The position numbers were made by a program, and so were the translations under genes. 64,000 nucleotides of DNA from Perkinsus chesapeaki (Eukaryota > Perkinsozoa > Perkinsida > Perkinsidae), in the NCBI GenBank assembly GCA_013115145.1, contig JAAPAO010000003.1:62001-126000 (forward strand). The letters are read 5' to 3'. Position 1 is the stretch's first letter, and each line of letters opens with the position of its first letter. Shown here piece after piece: positions 46,601-55,820 of the stretch. The notes beneath the pieces were generated by a model. It made no database searches, had not been told where the DNA came from, and was given only the letters and a program-made list of their open reading frames with translations.

Positions 46601-48991
46601 TGTTAACCACAGGTGCCAGTTCGTTGTGTTTGGTAAAATCTGTGACACTCGTTATGGTATGTAGGGCGGACCTATACCGTCTCAATCGTTGCTCTCTCTC
46701 ACGTTTAGCTTTCAATGTTTGGGTCTACAAAAGGGTGCATAGCGATCTCGAGCATGACGCTCGGCTTCAGCCGGTTTGGAGCGTCTGCTTGCAAGGTCTT
46801 CTGGTTGTATGAAGCCAGCGATCGCGATGCGGCCAAGGAACACTTCGGTGCTTCCAAGGAGGCATTTGATGTATGCTATAGCAGCATACAATAGGCAATT
46901 AGATTTGTTACTTCCAGGAGGTTGTGAGAACAGCAAGTGCTGCCGGTGAGCTCGAACGGAATTGCGGCAGGGCGAAGTTCTCCATGCTGTTCCCTCCCGA
47001 AGGCCAAGCTGACTGGTACGCCTCGGGTCTTCTATGATATACAGAAAGTTGCGATAGGTTCGACTCCTCCGCATCTTCGGTGCTTGTGGACCCACTATTT
47101 AGCACCTCGCTCAACTTCTTGAGCGGTATTGTCAACACGGTTGCCGCGCACAGCCCTACCGAGTCAGTGTTCCTGGTCGGCTATGGGTCCTCCGCTGCCA
47201 TGGCGGCCCACTTCGCGTGAGCATTAGGCTTTCGACGGCCCCTTCTGTATCACCACCTGTGCGCTTTCAGAAGTCTGTATCCTCTGAGACTTGGTGGCAT
47301 TATGGCGGATAATCCACAACCACCTATTGAGAAATCCAGTATGTCAGCTAAGGTGACAAACAGCAGGTTGGGGTCCCCTGTGCGGATTTACTCACGGACT
47401 GGAAAGCGGCAAGCAAGAAGGGTGAGTGATGTTGCAGCTTGTCCAAGTCTATGATAGCTATACTGACATAAACTATCAGGCCGGGGAAGCTATGGTTGAT
47501 ATTCAGGAAGGTGTTGATCTCTTAACCGACCTGCTGCTCCTCATGATCCGTCCTCTCTGCGCTGTTATTTGGGTGCTGCCAGACACGCATGAAGCAAGCG
47601 AAGTTCCGCTGGGAACTTCCACTGTGAGATTATCAGAGGCTGCGGGCCATATAACTGGCCTTCGGGAAGGCCAGCAGGACGACCTTATCGATACCAGCAA
47701 GTTCAGCCAGCACTGTGGCCAAGGTGTCGCCTATAGGAATGTCCAATTCCCGGCGTTGGCCTTGGAACAGATGGAGTACTTCAAAGGGCTTCTGTCTCCT
47801 CATCCACCTGCTAATGGCCGTCTCAGAAACGGAAAAGTCCCTGAGAGCACCTGTGAGCTGTGGTACGAGCTGATCATCCATTTATCCGAACATCGAGTAC
47901 TTCCACAGCATATCGTCCTTGGTGGCAGCCATGGAGCGGCAAACGCCATAGAGCAGTGCATGTGGGCCGAGGAGCTCATCCGGATGATACAGCTCTGTCA
48001 ACGTAGATACACCACTATCCATCAGCTCGGAAGTTTGGGAGGTATAATCAAATTGGCGGACGAGAATGCCGAGGTGAAGAGTGGAAAGTTGGGGGCGGCG
48101 GCGGCGGAGGATATCCTATCGTTTGTTAGTACGCCACCACAGCAAGGCTTCATCGTCGCCAAGAACTGCCCACGGAAACCATAGAGGTCACTATCTGGTC
48201 TCGGACTGAAGTGTCGCCACCATCACCAGCGCGAGCCATATTCGTTCATATGGATTGCTGTGCCTTCAGATGCATCTCAAAAGTCAGGAATTGCGCGAGA
48301 AACTAGCAGCAACTTTTGTGAAGTTCCTTACTGCCCCTCCGAGGCAATGCTCAGCTATCTTGCTCGTAAAAGACGCCTTCGAGGCCCACATGTTGGACTC
48401 TTGGGGGGATCAGGTGAGGCCGCGAGTGTTGATCGGACTATGTTTCAATGCCATCAGGCCAAGGAAATAGCAAAGAGAAAGAGCCTGGTGTTAAATCCGA
48501 TGTGCAACGGACGAGTGGAGTTTGTGACGATCATCTTGCCTTTAGTGGAGTAAGAGTATCACTTTTTCGTATATGGCCACTGGAACTCTTAAAGTTGTCG
48601 AGTGGCCATATACTTATTCTCACATCCAACCCGCCCTGCCCCAGGACAATTGGCGTACTTCGCCGGTTAATCGAAGTCCACTCTCCACCAGACTCAACAT
48701 TCATATTCATTCGTAGCTCGGAAGAAGATACTTCTGTCAAGCAACGGTGAGCGCTCTCCACTCTTTCAGCGCTGGCCTCATCCGCGCCTCAGGTTTGCGC
48801 TACGTTCTCAAGGGTATCACGTCATACCGCTCGCTGCAATGCCACCCGACGGCGACTTAGCTCCAGCTGTGAGAATGAACTTGCTCTCTTTTGCCATTCT
48901 TTTTCCTCAGATACGCGCTCATTTGGAACTGGTAGCCAACTCTGCCGCGGCTGCCCTCTGGACTCGGCTGGTCCGTGCGCTAGGCAAATGA
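43651..48991 (+). CDS. Tandem degenerate acyl-protein-thioesterase-like modules (pseudo-hydrolase)
   Basis: Exons spread over 5.3 kb show about four alpha/beta-hydrolase modules resembling APT1/lysophospholipase. First strands are CHVLWLPDD (43.73 kb), CAVIWFDPP (44.72), CQFVVFGK (46.61) and CAVIWVLPD (47.56). Nucleophile elbows are RIFLAGIYRGGAV (44.2), RIVLVGKGVGATL (45.35), SVFLVGYGSSAAM (47.17) and HIVLGGSHGAANA (47.92). In APT enzymes this reads GFSQGG; here the nucleophile position is Tyr, Gly, Gly and Ser, so at least three modules cannot use the normal serine. Each elbow is followed by LGGIL, LAGVI, LGGIM or LGGII. Modules two and four also share a C-terminal half (CTVVLLVND...SWSQ; CSAILLVKD...SWGDQ; then FVTI). 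Start ATG 43,651; stop 48,991 after ALWTRLVRALGK. It could be two or three adjacent genes; I see no clear boundary. Confidence 0.6.
45980..46027. repeat. Hairpin with 11-bp arms plus adjacent 12-bp palindrome
   Basis: GCTAGCTTGTG and its complement flank a single C (45,980-46,002). Thirteen bases later is the perfect palindrome CAAGTGCACTTG (46,016-46,027). It lies between coding blocks of the thioesterase-like gene, probably in an intron. Confidence 0.88.
48569..48613. repeat. Inverted repeat with 13-bp arms, 19-nt loop
   Basis: GTATATGGCCACT (48,569-48,581) pairs perfectly with 48,601-48,613. It lies in a probable intron of the thioesterase-like gene, just after the FVTI block. Confidence 0.88.
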
Positions 48992-49557
48992 AACCATGAT
49001 GTTGTTATTTGTCGATACCAGCCTTGATGTTCAAAAGTACTTGCTTGTCAGTCCATCTTCAATTCAACTACGGTTTTGGTCGTGTGGACCGCGCTCGGCT
49101 TTCTCACGCTTTCTATCCCTGAAACTTCATAATGCGAGAAAACGCCTCTACCGTAGGCTCTACGGTTTCTACGCGCACCCCAACTTCGGCTTGAATGAAC
49201 ACAGCGGAACTATTCGAAAAAATCCTTCTGTAAAATATCAGGATGAAAAAGTCCAACAAGTCCTAGCTTGATCCTAGCTTTGGCGTTGACAGAGCTAACT
49301 CTCCGAAATTCCCCATTTTTACGAAAAAAGTTCTCCGAATTTTATACCACTTACTACTACTGAGGCGTATTACGATTATATTTTGAAACGTTGCGCTATC
49401 GTGGTAGTTTAGCAGAACACCGTATTGGTTATCTTTCGGCGATGTAGCCCTCAAGCAGAGGGCTTCAGCGCTCTTCTTGCTGAGTGGTTAGCAGAGAGAG
49501 AGGAAGAATGCAATTTCGCCTTTATTTCCGTCGATTTTCTTTTCGAAGTATTGTTCA

Positions 49558-51573
49558 ATGCAGCCCAGTCTCCCTCTCCAGCAGCAGCTCCTCCCTAGAA
49601 CCGAGTCCCACAAGCACGCCCATCCTCGGTGGCCATGGGTCTTGGTCACGTGCTTAGCTTTCTTGTGCTCCTTTGGGAGCGTGTGGATATATTTCTCGCA
49701 CCGCGGAGGTGAGATACTACTCTTTTTCTCCTGTGCACTGTGTAACAGACGGACTCCATTTTCCATTAGCTCTCTAATTCCGCGTGCGCAGGTAGAAGCA
49801 CTGTGGAAGGCGAATTCAAGATGGGCGGTTCCGTCAATCTCCTGTCTGAGGAATTCTGGACCCGTCTGGAGTATGGTGGCAACCATCTTCTTATCAAGGA
49901 GCCCAATATCTGCGACCCCACTGTCAAGCAGTACAGCGGCTACTTCACAGTCAATGCAACAAACGACAGAAAGTAAGAGCGTGCCTCTCTTCCTGGGTGC
50001 TGACGCTCAATAGGTATTTCTTCTGGTTTTTCGAGGCGAGGAATTCGCCGTCAACATCACCCACAACACTCTGGTTGAGCGGTGGTCCAGGAGCAAGTTC
50101 TATTCTGGGCTTGTTAATGGAGAATGGTCCATGCGGCGTTCTCGATGATGGTGTGACCACCCAGTTCAATGATGATGGATGGAACCATGCCTCTAACATG
50201 GTCTGGCTCGATCAGCCTGCTGGCACAGGCTACTCTATGGGCAAGCATGAACACAGTCTGGCTGAAGTGAGGGATGACCTCTACAGCTTCATACAGGCAT
50301 TTTTCCACCACTTTCCCCAATACAATAGAGACTTCCATATTACCGGAGAGTCATTCGCTGGGCACTACATACCAGCGATTGCGGACAAGATAGTGAAGGA
50401 AAATGAGAACATTCGTCAGAGTAAGTCCCATCACCAAATGAGGTGCAGTCGTCCGTGAGACTGCCACTAAGCGAACGTGCTCAGGAAACGAATCAACACT
50501 GCATACGTTTGTTGATTTGCGCGGTATGGCCATCGGGAACGGGGACACGGACACGCCACATTCAGCGCAATATATGGCCCAGATGGTGAGTTGTGCGACA
50601 TTTATCTGTAAAAGAGCTTCGCAGGATGCTGGTTGGTTCTTAGGCGTTTGCCGCTGGGGTTGTGAATCGCACTGTTTTTGATAAGATGATCGCATCCGTA
50701 CCATCTACAACCGAACTCATGCTGCGTTGTGCTGAAATCCTCGACAAAGTAGTGCTGAACTCGAGCACTCTAATGGCGGTATTCGTTCCGTCAGCTGAAG
50801 GAACCAGTTGACTTATCCGCTATACCGCAGGCTTGCTGGGACGCTAATATGGCGTACATGGTCAATATAATGCTACCTGTGCAGTCAACTGGGAGAAACA
50901 TGTACCAATTGGCATCATATTTCCTGCGATATGTGGCTCGATTCAGATACGATCTCCGACTGAATGGTACCTACAACCTGAGCCGCTACACTTCGTTTTT
51001 GAACACCCCAGAAATCATGAAGGCTCTCGGGGCTTTGAAGAATTGGACCACGATAAATGTGGGAGTAAGAAATATCACATATTTTCAACTGTACACTTGG
51101 GAAGTATTTCTCATTTTCTTCCATCTTTATTTTCACAACATCACATCCGCCCGATCGCTTCAATCAGGTAACTCTCGACTTGTACTTCGATGATGCTTAT
51201 CGTATTTATAACCCCGAGGTTGAGCGTGTTCTGGATTCTGGAATCAAAGTGCTTATATATGCGGGAGATCAAGATTACATTTGTAACTGGCTCGTTGGTG
51301 ATGCCTGGACGAAAAGACTACAGTGGCGTGGAGCCAATGATTTCGCTCGTGAAGATCTTCAGCCGTATACCATACGTAAGATCTTATCCCTTCGGCAAGC
51401 ATGGAGTGCAAATCTGTTCAGATAATGATGCAATCGGTGAGATCCGTCGTAAAAACAATTTGGCGTTCATTCGCGTATACAACGCTGGGCATATGGTACC
51501 TCATGATCAACCGAGGGCAAGCCTACTTATGATTGAGAATTTCTTGTCTGGTGATATGTTTGCCTCGTCTTAA
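49558..51573 (+). CDS. S10 serine carboxypeptidase, membrane-anchored or secreted
   Basis: Removes C-terminal amino acids in acidic compartments. Start ATG 49,558; residues about 24-47 (WPWVLVTCLAFLCSFGSVW) form a signal anchor. After short introns the catalytic domain follows: YSGYFTVN, KYFFWFFEARNSP, TLWLSGGPGASS, NMVWLDQPAGTGYS, the serine motif ITGESFAGHYIPAIA, FVDLRGMAIGNGD, the aspartate motif LIYAGDQDYICNWLVG, and the histidine motif RVYNAGHMVPHDQP near the end. The Ser-Asp-His triad is complete. The family hallmark WLNGGPGCSS reads WLSGGPGASS here; the Asn and Cys changes are unusual because the Asn helps bind the substrate carboxylate. Most similar in layout to lysosomal protective protein/vitellogenic carboxypeptidase. 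The stop follows MIENFLSGDMFASS. Confidence 0.88.
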
Positions 51574-51691
51574 GTCGTTTGGATCTATCAGTGTGGTGTT
51601 GTCACCTACCCTAACATTAATGCACTATAACTCCTTGACCCCCATGGCTACAGCTACACCTGTTGTCACATCATCATCACAATCATTAACA

Positions 51692-52591
51692 TCACATCGC
51701 ATACGTGACAGTAACAGTAATACCTTCAAAGTCAGTGCCATTAATGCGATCTCCGAATCTTTTCCCGATTTCCTTGAGAACGTTCGCATAGTCTTGTCCA
51801 TCGACTGCAGCCCGTTTAACTCGACCGTCTTCTATAGCCTCCAAAAAACGCGTCTGTTTCTCTGCGTGAAGCTGACAAACTCCGTCTAGAAGAGCATGCG
51901 CCAATGCTTCGTCGCTCTGTTGTTCACCCTTCGGGAGTTTGTCTTCTTCACATATCCAGTTCCACAAGCCGTCCATAGCATCGATGCACTCATGAGGATC
52001 ACCCGGGTTGGCATCACCCTTGTAGAGCTTTTTTCCAGGTTGCTTGCCAGTAAGAGGATCGAGGAGGAAGACCCCGTTGTCCTTGTCAGACTTATATGAT
52101 AAGATCTGATATTTCGTCCTCACTCTTCGACGTTTTAGAAGCCCGGTCAATCTATAATGGCTAAAAAGGTAATCAATGGATGATCGATGGTTCTGGATAC
52201 CAAAAGGAGAAGGCTTACTAGTTGTAGAAGTAGTCATCACATTCTATGCCTTCAGTGGAGATATACCCACCGTCGAGCTTGAAATCGAAGACTCTTCCTC
52301 GTTGAACCACCCTACTGCTCTTCGGTTCGCCTTCCTTCCACGCCTCGTAAGGGATCTCAAACTTACAGACATTCCTCTCACGCTTGTTGGGTATGCTCTG
52401 AGAAACTCGTAATCAGATTGTAGGTATACAACGATCACCAAAAGCTGAGTTGCACTCACCGCAAAGTATGGCGCGGGCCTGGCACACGAACCAGCCACTC
52501 CCTGGGCAACTCTTCTGAGCGTTCTGTGAACTGCTGCACGTACGTGAACTGATAACACCAAGACGACGGCGGCAATTGGACGATTCAACAT
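51692..52591 (-). CDS. Secreted protein of unknown family
   Basis: Three exons join in one frame. The first, from ATG 52,591, encodes a signal peptide (MLNRPIAAVVLVLSVHVRA) and a short linker. The second contains KRERNVCKFEIPYEAWKEG and ends GIECDDYFY. The third, after a short intron with a TTTTTAG acceptor, runs YHYRLTGLLKRRRVRTKYQI to a stop at 51,692, with LLDPLTGKQPGKKLYKGDAN, CIDAMDGLWNWICEEDKLP and FGDRINGTDFEGITVTVTY. There are few cysteines, and conserved-looking Trp/Asp positions. No family is recognised; a lineage-specific secreted protein is likely. It converges with the carboxypeptidase (118 bp apart) and lies 153 bp downstream of PCNA on the same strand. The exact ends of exon 1 are uncertain. 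Confidence 0.6.
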
Positions 52592-52744
52592 GTTTTAATA
52601 TGTTCGTGCCAGGAGAACGGTCCGGTATGATCAGCATTGCCAGAGGTGAGATTGACAAACGCAACCAGCCACTGTGTGAATTCAGCAAGCGAAACGCATC
52701 GCGGGCTGTCGTTAAAAACGGTCGTGCATTAGTCATAATGATAT

Positions 52745-53834
52745 CTACTCATCATCAAGCTTTGGAGCCAAGAAGTAACGGACGAATCCTTTCTCGGGCG
52801 AGTCAGCTACACAGTAGTCAATCTAAATCAATAAGAACATATCACTTAACGGTACGCGAAACACTCACCATAAGGGGCGTGTCAGCAGAGAGACGAAGCG
52901 TGACTTCATCACTGAGAGCGCATGCCTTATTAGTGAACATGAGCAGGTAACGGAGTGAGAAGCACAGATTCTCGACAGCTTCCTTGCAATGAGTGATCTG
53001 TAATACAGCAAGCCAAAATGATATACGAACTGGCGCAGAACCAAGGTACCTCGACGTCGTGCTCCAGCTTAATTGATGATGATTTCACGTGGCCATCACC
53101 TGCAGTGGAAATGAACGTTGCAGCATACTGTAAGTGTCACATTTCATGGAGAATTTGACAGAGTTCTTATCGCAATCGATTCTCAGGTTCTCGCCACCGC
53201 AGTCTTTCAAGTCGCGGCAAATCTTAGCGAACTGAGCGCACTTCATCTTGATTTCACAGGCGTATCTGTAAATCACAACATGTCATCCAAGACAAGAAAA
53301 GCACTTACTCGCAATCAGGGACACCCAGCTGCTCGCTCTCGATATCCATTAAATTCATATCGCACTCAACCGCTCTTCCCTCGCCGGCAGAAGTGATGGT
53401 TAGAGTATCGCAATCCTGACAGAAGCATGATGGAGGCAACATATAGACGATATGTTACCTCCTCCTTCTTCAAGGATAGGGAGTCGTCATCGCGGCAAAG
53501 CTTGAGCAGCTTGGTCATGGCTTCGAAGTTGATGCCAACGCAGCATCTGCACAGGTCACTAAGCTGCCAAAAGAGGGTCTTAAATAAGTTACTCTCTATC
53601 GCATCTAAATTCGTCAAATGCGCTCTCCTTGAGCTCCATCTGCACCAAGGCCACGTGAGTAGTATCCATGGTCTGAACTCTGATGCCTAAAAGACGGAAG
53701 TTCTGTGAAGAGGCTCTGCGTGCGATGAAAGTACCCTCATCGCTCAGGTCAAAGTTGCCCTCTTTAACAATGTCGAGCACGGCAGCCACGACCTTCTTGA
53801 AGAGAACAGTCTGCTCAAGCTTGCATTCGAACAT
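52745..53834 (-). CDS. PCNA: Proliferating cell nuclear antigen (sliding clamp)
   Basis: PCNA forms a trimeric ring that tethers DNA polymerase and many repair factors. ATG at 53,834: MFECKLEQTVLFKKVVAAVL, then FDLSDEG, VQTMDTTHVALVQMEL and FDEFRCD, all typical of the N-terminal domain. Later exons give GINFEAMTKLLKLCRDDDSL, ESEQLGVPDCEYACEIKM, FAKICRDLKDCG, VKFS, and the end DYCVADSPEKGFVRYFLAPK then LDDE. The interdomain loop (EQLGVP) and the C-terminal APK motif are present. Introns are short; the first is 48 nt within the codons after DLSDEG, carries no stop and is a multiple of three, so retention would add 16 residues. A C-terminal DDE replaces the usual acidic tail. The gene looks intact. 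Confidence 0.95.
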
Positions 53835-54116
53835 GATTTAGGTGGGACACGGATACAACAATCGTATCTTACTTCGCGCGATGACCCTTAACAGTTTTTC
53901 CGCCGAAATTGCGTACGCCGATGCAATCGATACTGATGAGTTCTATCGGGGGTTTGAACCCACGCCTCTTGGATCCAAAGATTGACGCTTATCCATCCGG
54001 CTATTTGGGAAGAATCCGACGCGATGTAGAAAGCAGGGTAGCTATTTTGGGCGATTTGATCGATTTGGACTAGCGAGATTCCATGTGGGTCATTAAAGCA
54101 GGCATCTTCCATCAAT
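53835..54116. promoter_or_regulatory. Shared upstream region of PCNA and eIF2-beta
   Basis: 282 bp separate two divergent ATGs, so both promoters must lie here. I see no obvious TATA box. A tRNA-like run on the minus strand near 53,940-54,010 was examined and rejected. Confidence 0.5.
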
Positions 54117-54848
54117 ATGGCTGACGTTGAACAGCAATTAGAAGCTGAGCACTTCGACTTCGGTAAGAAGAAGAAGTCCAGTAAAGAGAAAAAGGCGAAG
54201 AAAGAGAAGAAGTCTAAGAGTTCTCATGAGGGAGAGGTAATTTTCCACGTACTTGGCTCGTGTTGTCCTACTATATTATTGCGAGGCGTTTCTACATTAT
54301 ATCTAGCTCTCTGGCTATCTATTTATTCTTGTTAGGATGCTACCTTCGAAAGAGGAGTTGTCTATCCCTACGAGCAGCTCTTGGCTCGAGTTCACGAGAT
54401 GATCAACGAGAAGAATCCTGCCCTTGGTGGTAACAAGCGGGCAATGAGATTGCCTCCTCCGAAGATCGAACGTGTTGGCTCCAAGCGTGTCTCCTTTGTC
54501 AACTTCGGCGAGATCTGTGCAAGAATGAACAGGTCGAAGGAGCATGTGTTGCAGTTCTTCCTCTCCGAGCTTGGTACTACTGGCTCTCTTGCTGCCGACG
54601 GTCAGCTCGTCCTCAAAGGACGGTATATGGCGAAACACATTGAATCATTGCTACGGAAGTATATGAACGCCTATGTTATCTGCCCGATGTGTAAATCTCT
54701 GAACACTGAGTTCGTGCGTGATCCAGCCACACGTTTATATGGCATGAAATGTAACAATTGTGGTGCATCAAGAACGGTGCACGCTATCAAGTCCGGTTTC
54801 CATGCAACGACTCGCGCTGACCGAAAGGCCGCGAAGCTTGCTAAGTAG
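54117..54848 (+). CDS. Translation initiation factor eIF2 subunit beta
   Basis: Part of the eIF2 heterotrimer that brings initiator tRNA to the ribosome. ATG 54,117: a short N-terminus with a Lys-rich block (KKKKSSKEKKAKKEKKSKS), the contact region for eIF5/eIF2B-epsilon in this family. One 99-nt intron (54,237-54,335) is followed by the conserved domain: YPYEQLLARVHEMI, LPPPKIERVGSKRVSFVNF, EHVLQFFLSELGTTGSL and RYMAKHIESLLRKYMNAYV. A C4 zinc ribbon (CPMC...CNNC) and the end TRADRKAAKLAK complete it. At about 210 residues it is shorter than animal eIF2-beta, which has three Lys blocks; only one is clear here. Archaeal-size forms lack these blocks, so this is a compact eukaryotic form. Confidence 0.93.
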
Positions 54849-54899
54849 TAGTTGACCACTGCTACTGTATCTTGTCCACTTTAGTATCTCTGTTTGGTA

Positions 54900-55118
54900 G
54901 ACGGCACGGGAAGCACGGCTATGGGGAATCTCTTGAGCATTGCGTCTCCTTACCCCAGGGAAAGTCCTCGTGCAAGTAGTAGAAAGTACTGCCAGTAGAC
55001 TGGTTACCTCTGGTCATGCCACTCTCGTGTGACTGGGGCTGTTGCAGCAGCAAAGTTATGCCGTGGGTTGTGCTTTAGCACAGCTAACAGAATGAGGCTT
55101 ACTCTCCCGATGTCGTTC
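54900..55118 (+). ncRNA. RNase MRP RNA (possibly RNase P RNA)
   Basis: The RNA core of the endonuclease that processes pre-rRNA (MRP) or pre-tRNA (P). Visible elements in the family order: helix P1 pairs 54,902-54,911 with 55,105-55,115 (ten pairs, one G-U, one bulged A). P3 stem is TGGGG 54,922-54,926 with CCCCA 54,953-54,957. CR-I reads GGGAAAGTCCTC. CR-V reads AACAGAATGAGGCTTAC. The P4 pseudoknot pairs AAG plus CCTC (54,962-54,969, with the universally bulged U at 54,965) to GAGGCTT (55,094-55,100). A P8 hairpin has stem AGTA/TACT (54,978-54,990) and loop GAAAG. GARAR in that loop is the feature recalled for MRP rather than P RNA, so MRP is favoured. About 219 nt is within the known range. 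Pol III promoter and terminator signals are not obvious. Confidence 0.8.
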
Positions 55119-55820
55119 ATCTACCAGCAGTTATACTTCAGTGTGACAAGGAAACCACTGTAGTATTTGCATACATTTTCCTCGATGGTTGATGTTTTGC
55201 GTTAACTAGTTTAATGTAACGTGAAGTCGGCGATTTCGTATGTTTATTGGTTTACTCGAATTGATAGCCAATCTCCAGTGTAACGTTCCCAGTGTAGAAG
55301 TATTATCTCGCATCACATGTGGTCATTGCTCTCTACAACATTTCTAGACCTATTTCGATAAAGCCGAGACCAAACTGCTAAAACGCTAGAGCGATTAAAT
55401 ATATCCCAAGACCAATTTAGTAGGGATAGACGCAAGTACCTTGTGAGCCAGGAAACCAAATTTTAGGGCCGAACTTTAGCCCACGTGAAGTGAACGATAT
55501 TTACTATGTAGTATTCATAGCATGGTAACATGTGTCCTATGATCATGCGCCTTGGCTGAGGCGCGCTAGGACAGGAATCGTGGAGCATGATTTTAGGCGA
55601 TCAATACGATTAAGCGGCATATCAACCACATTGATTTGGGGTTTCACTAAAATGGACCCTAACTCTAACTTTCCGGAAGTGGTGTAAATAATCCGGAAGG
55701 TTTTGCAAGTGTCCTGTTGCATGGGCGTCAGATTTGTAGATGTCACGCATATAGGGTCACTCTTAGGGTCACTCGCATCAACCAAAGACTGGCTATTTTG
55801 TGAACACCAATATGACACAC
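55119..55820. other. Intergenic, no gene recognised
   Basis: About 700 bp between the MRP/P RNA and the acetyltransferase. Only short unconvincing frames are present, and no repeat or further RNA is recognised. The minus-strand frame at 55,543-55,818 has no recognisable motif. Confidence 0.5.

Noticed and set aside
47648-47668. CTGGCCTTC inverted repeat as another hairpin element
   Set aside because: It lies in a coding stretch, has a 2-nt spacer and 9-bp arms, and is explained by codon choice.
53935-54010. tRNA-Arg-like run on the minus strand (GGATGGATAAGCGTC with GGGTTCAAACCC)
   Set aside because: A- and B-box-like sequences are present, but the acceptor ends do not pair, the anticodon loop lacks U33 and the T-stem has a mismatch. 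At best a tRNA relic.
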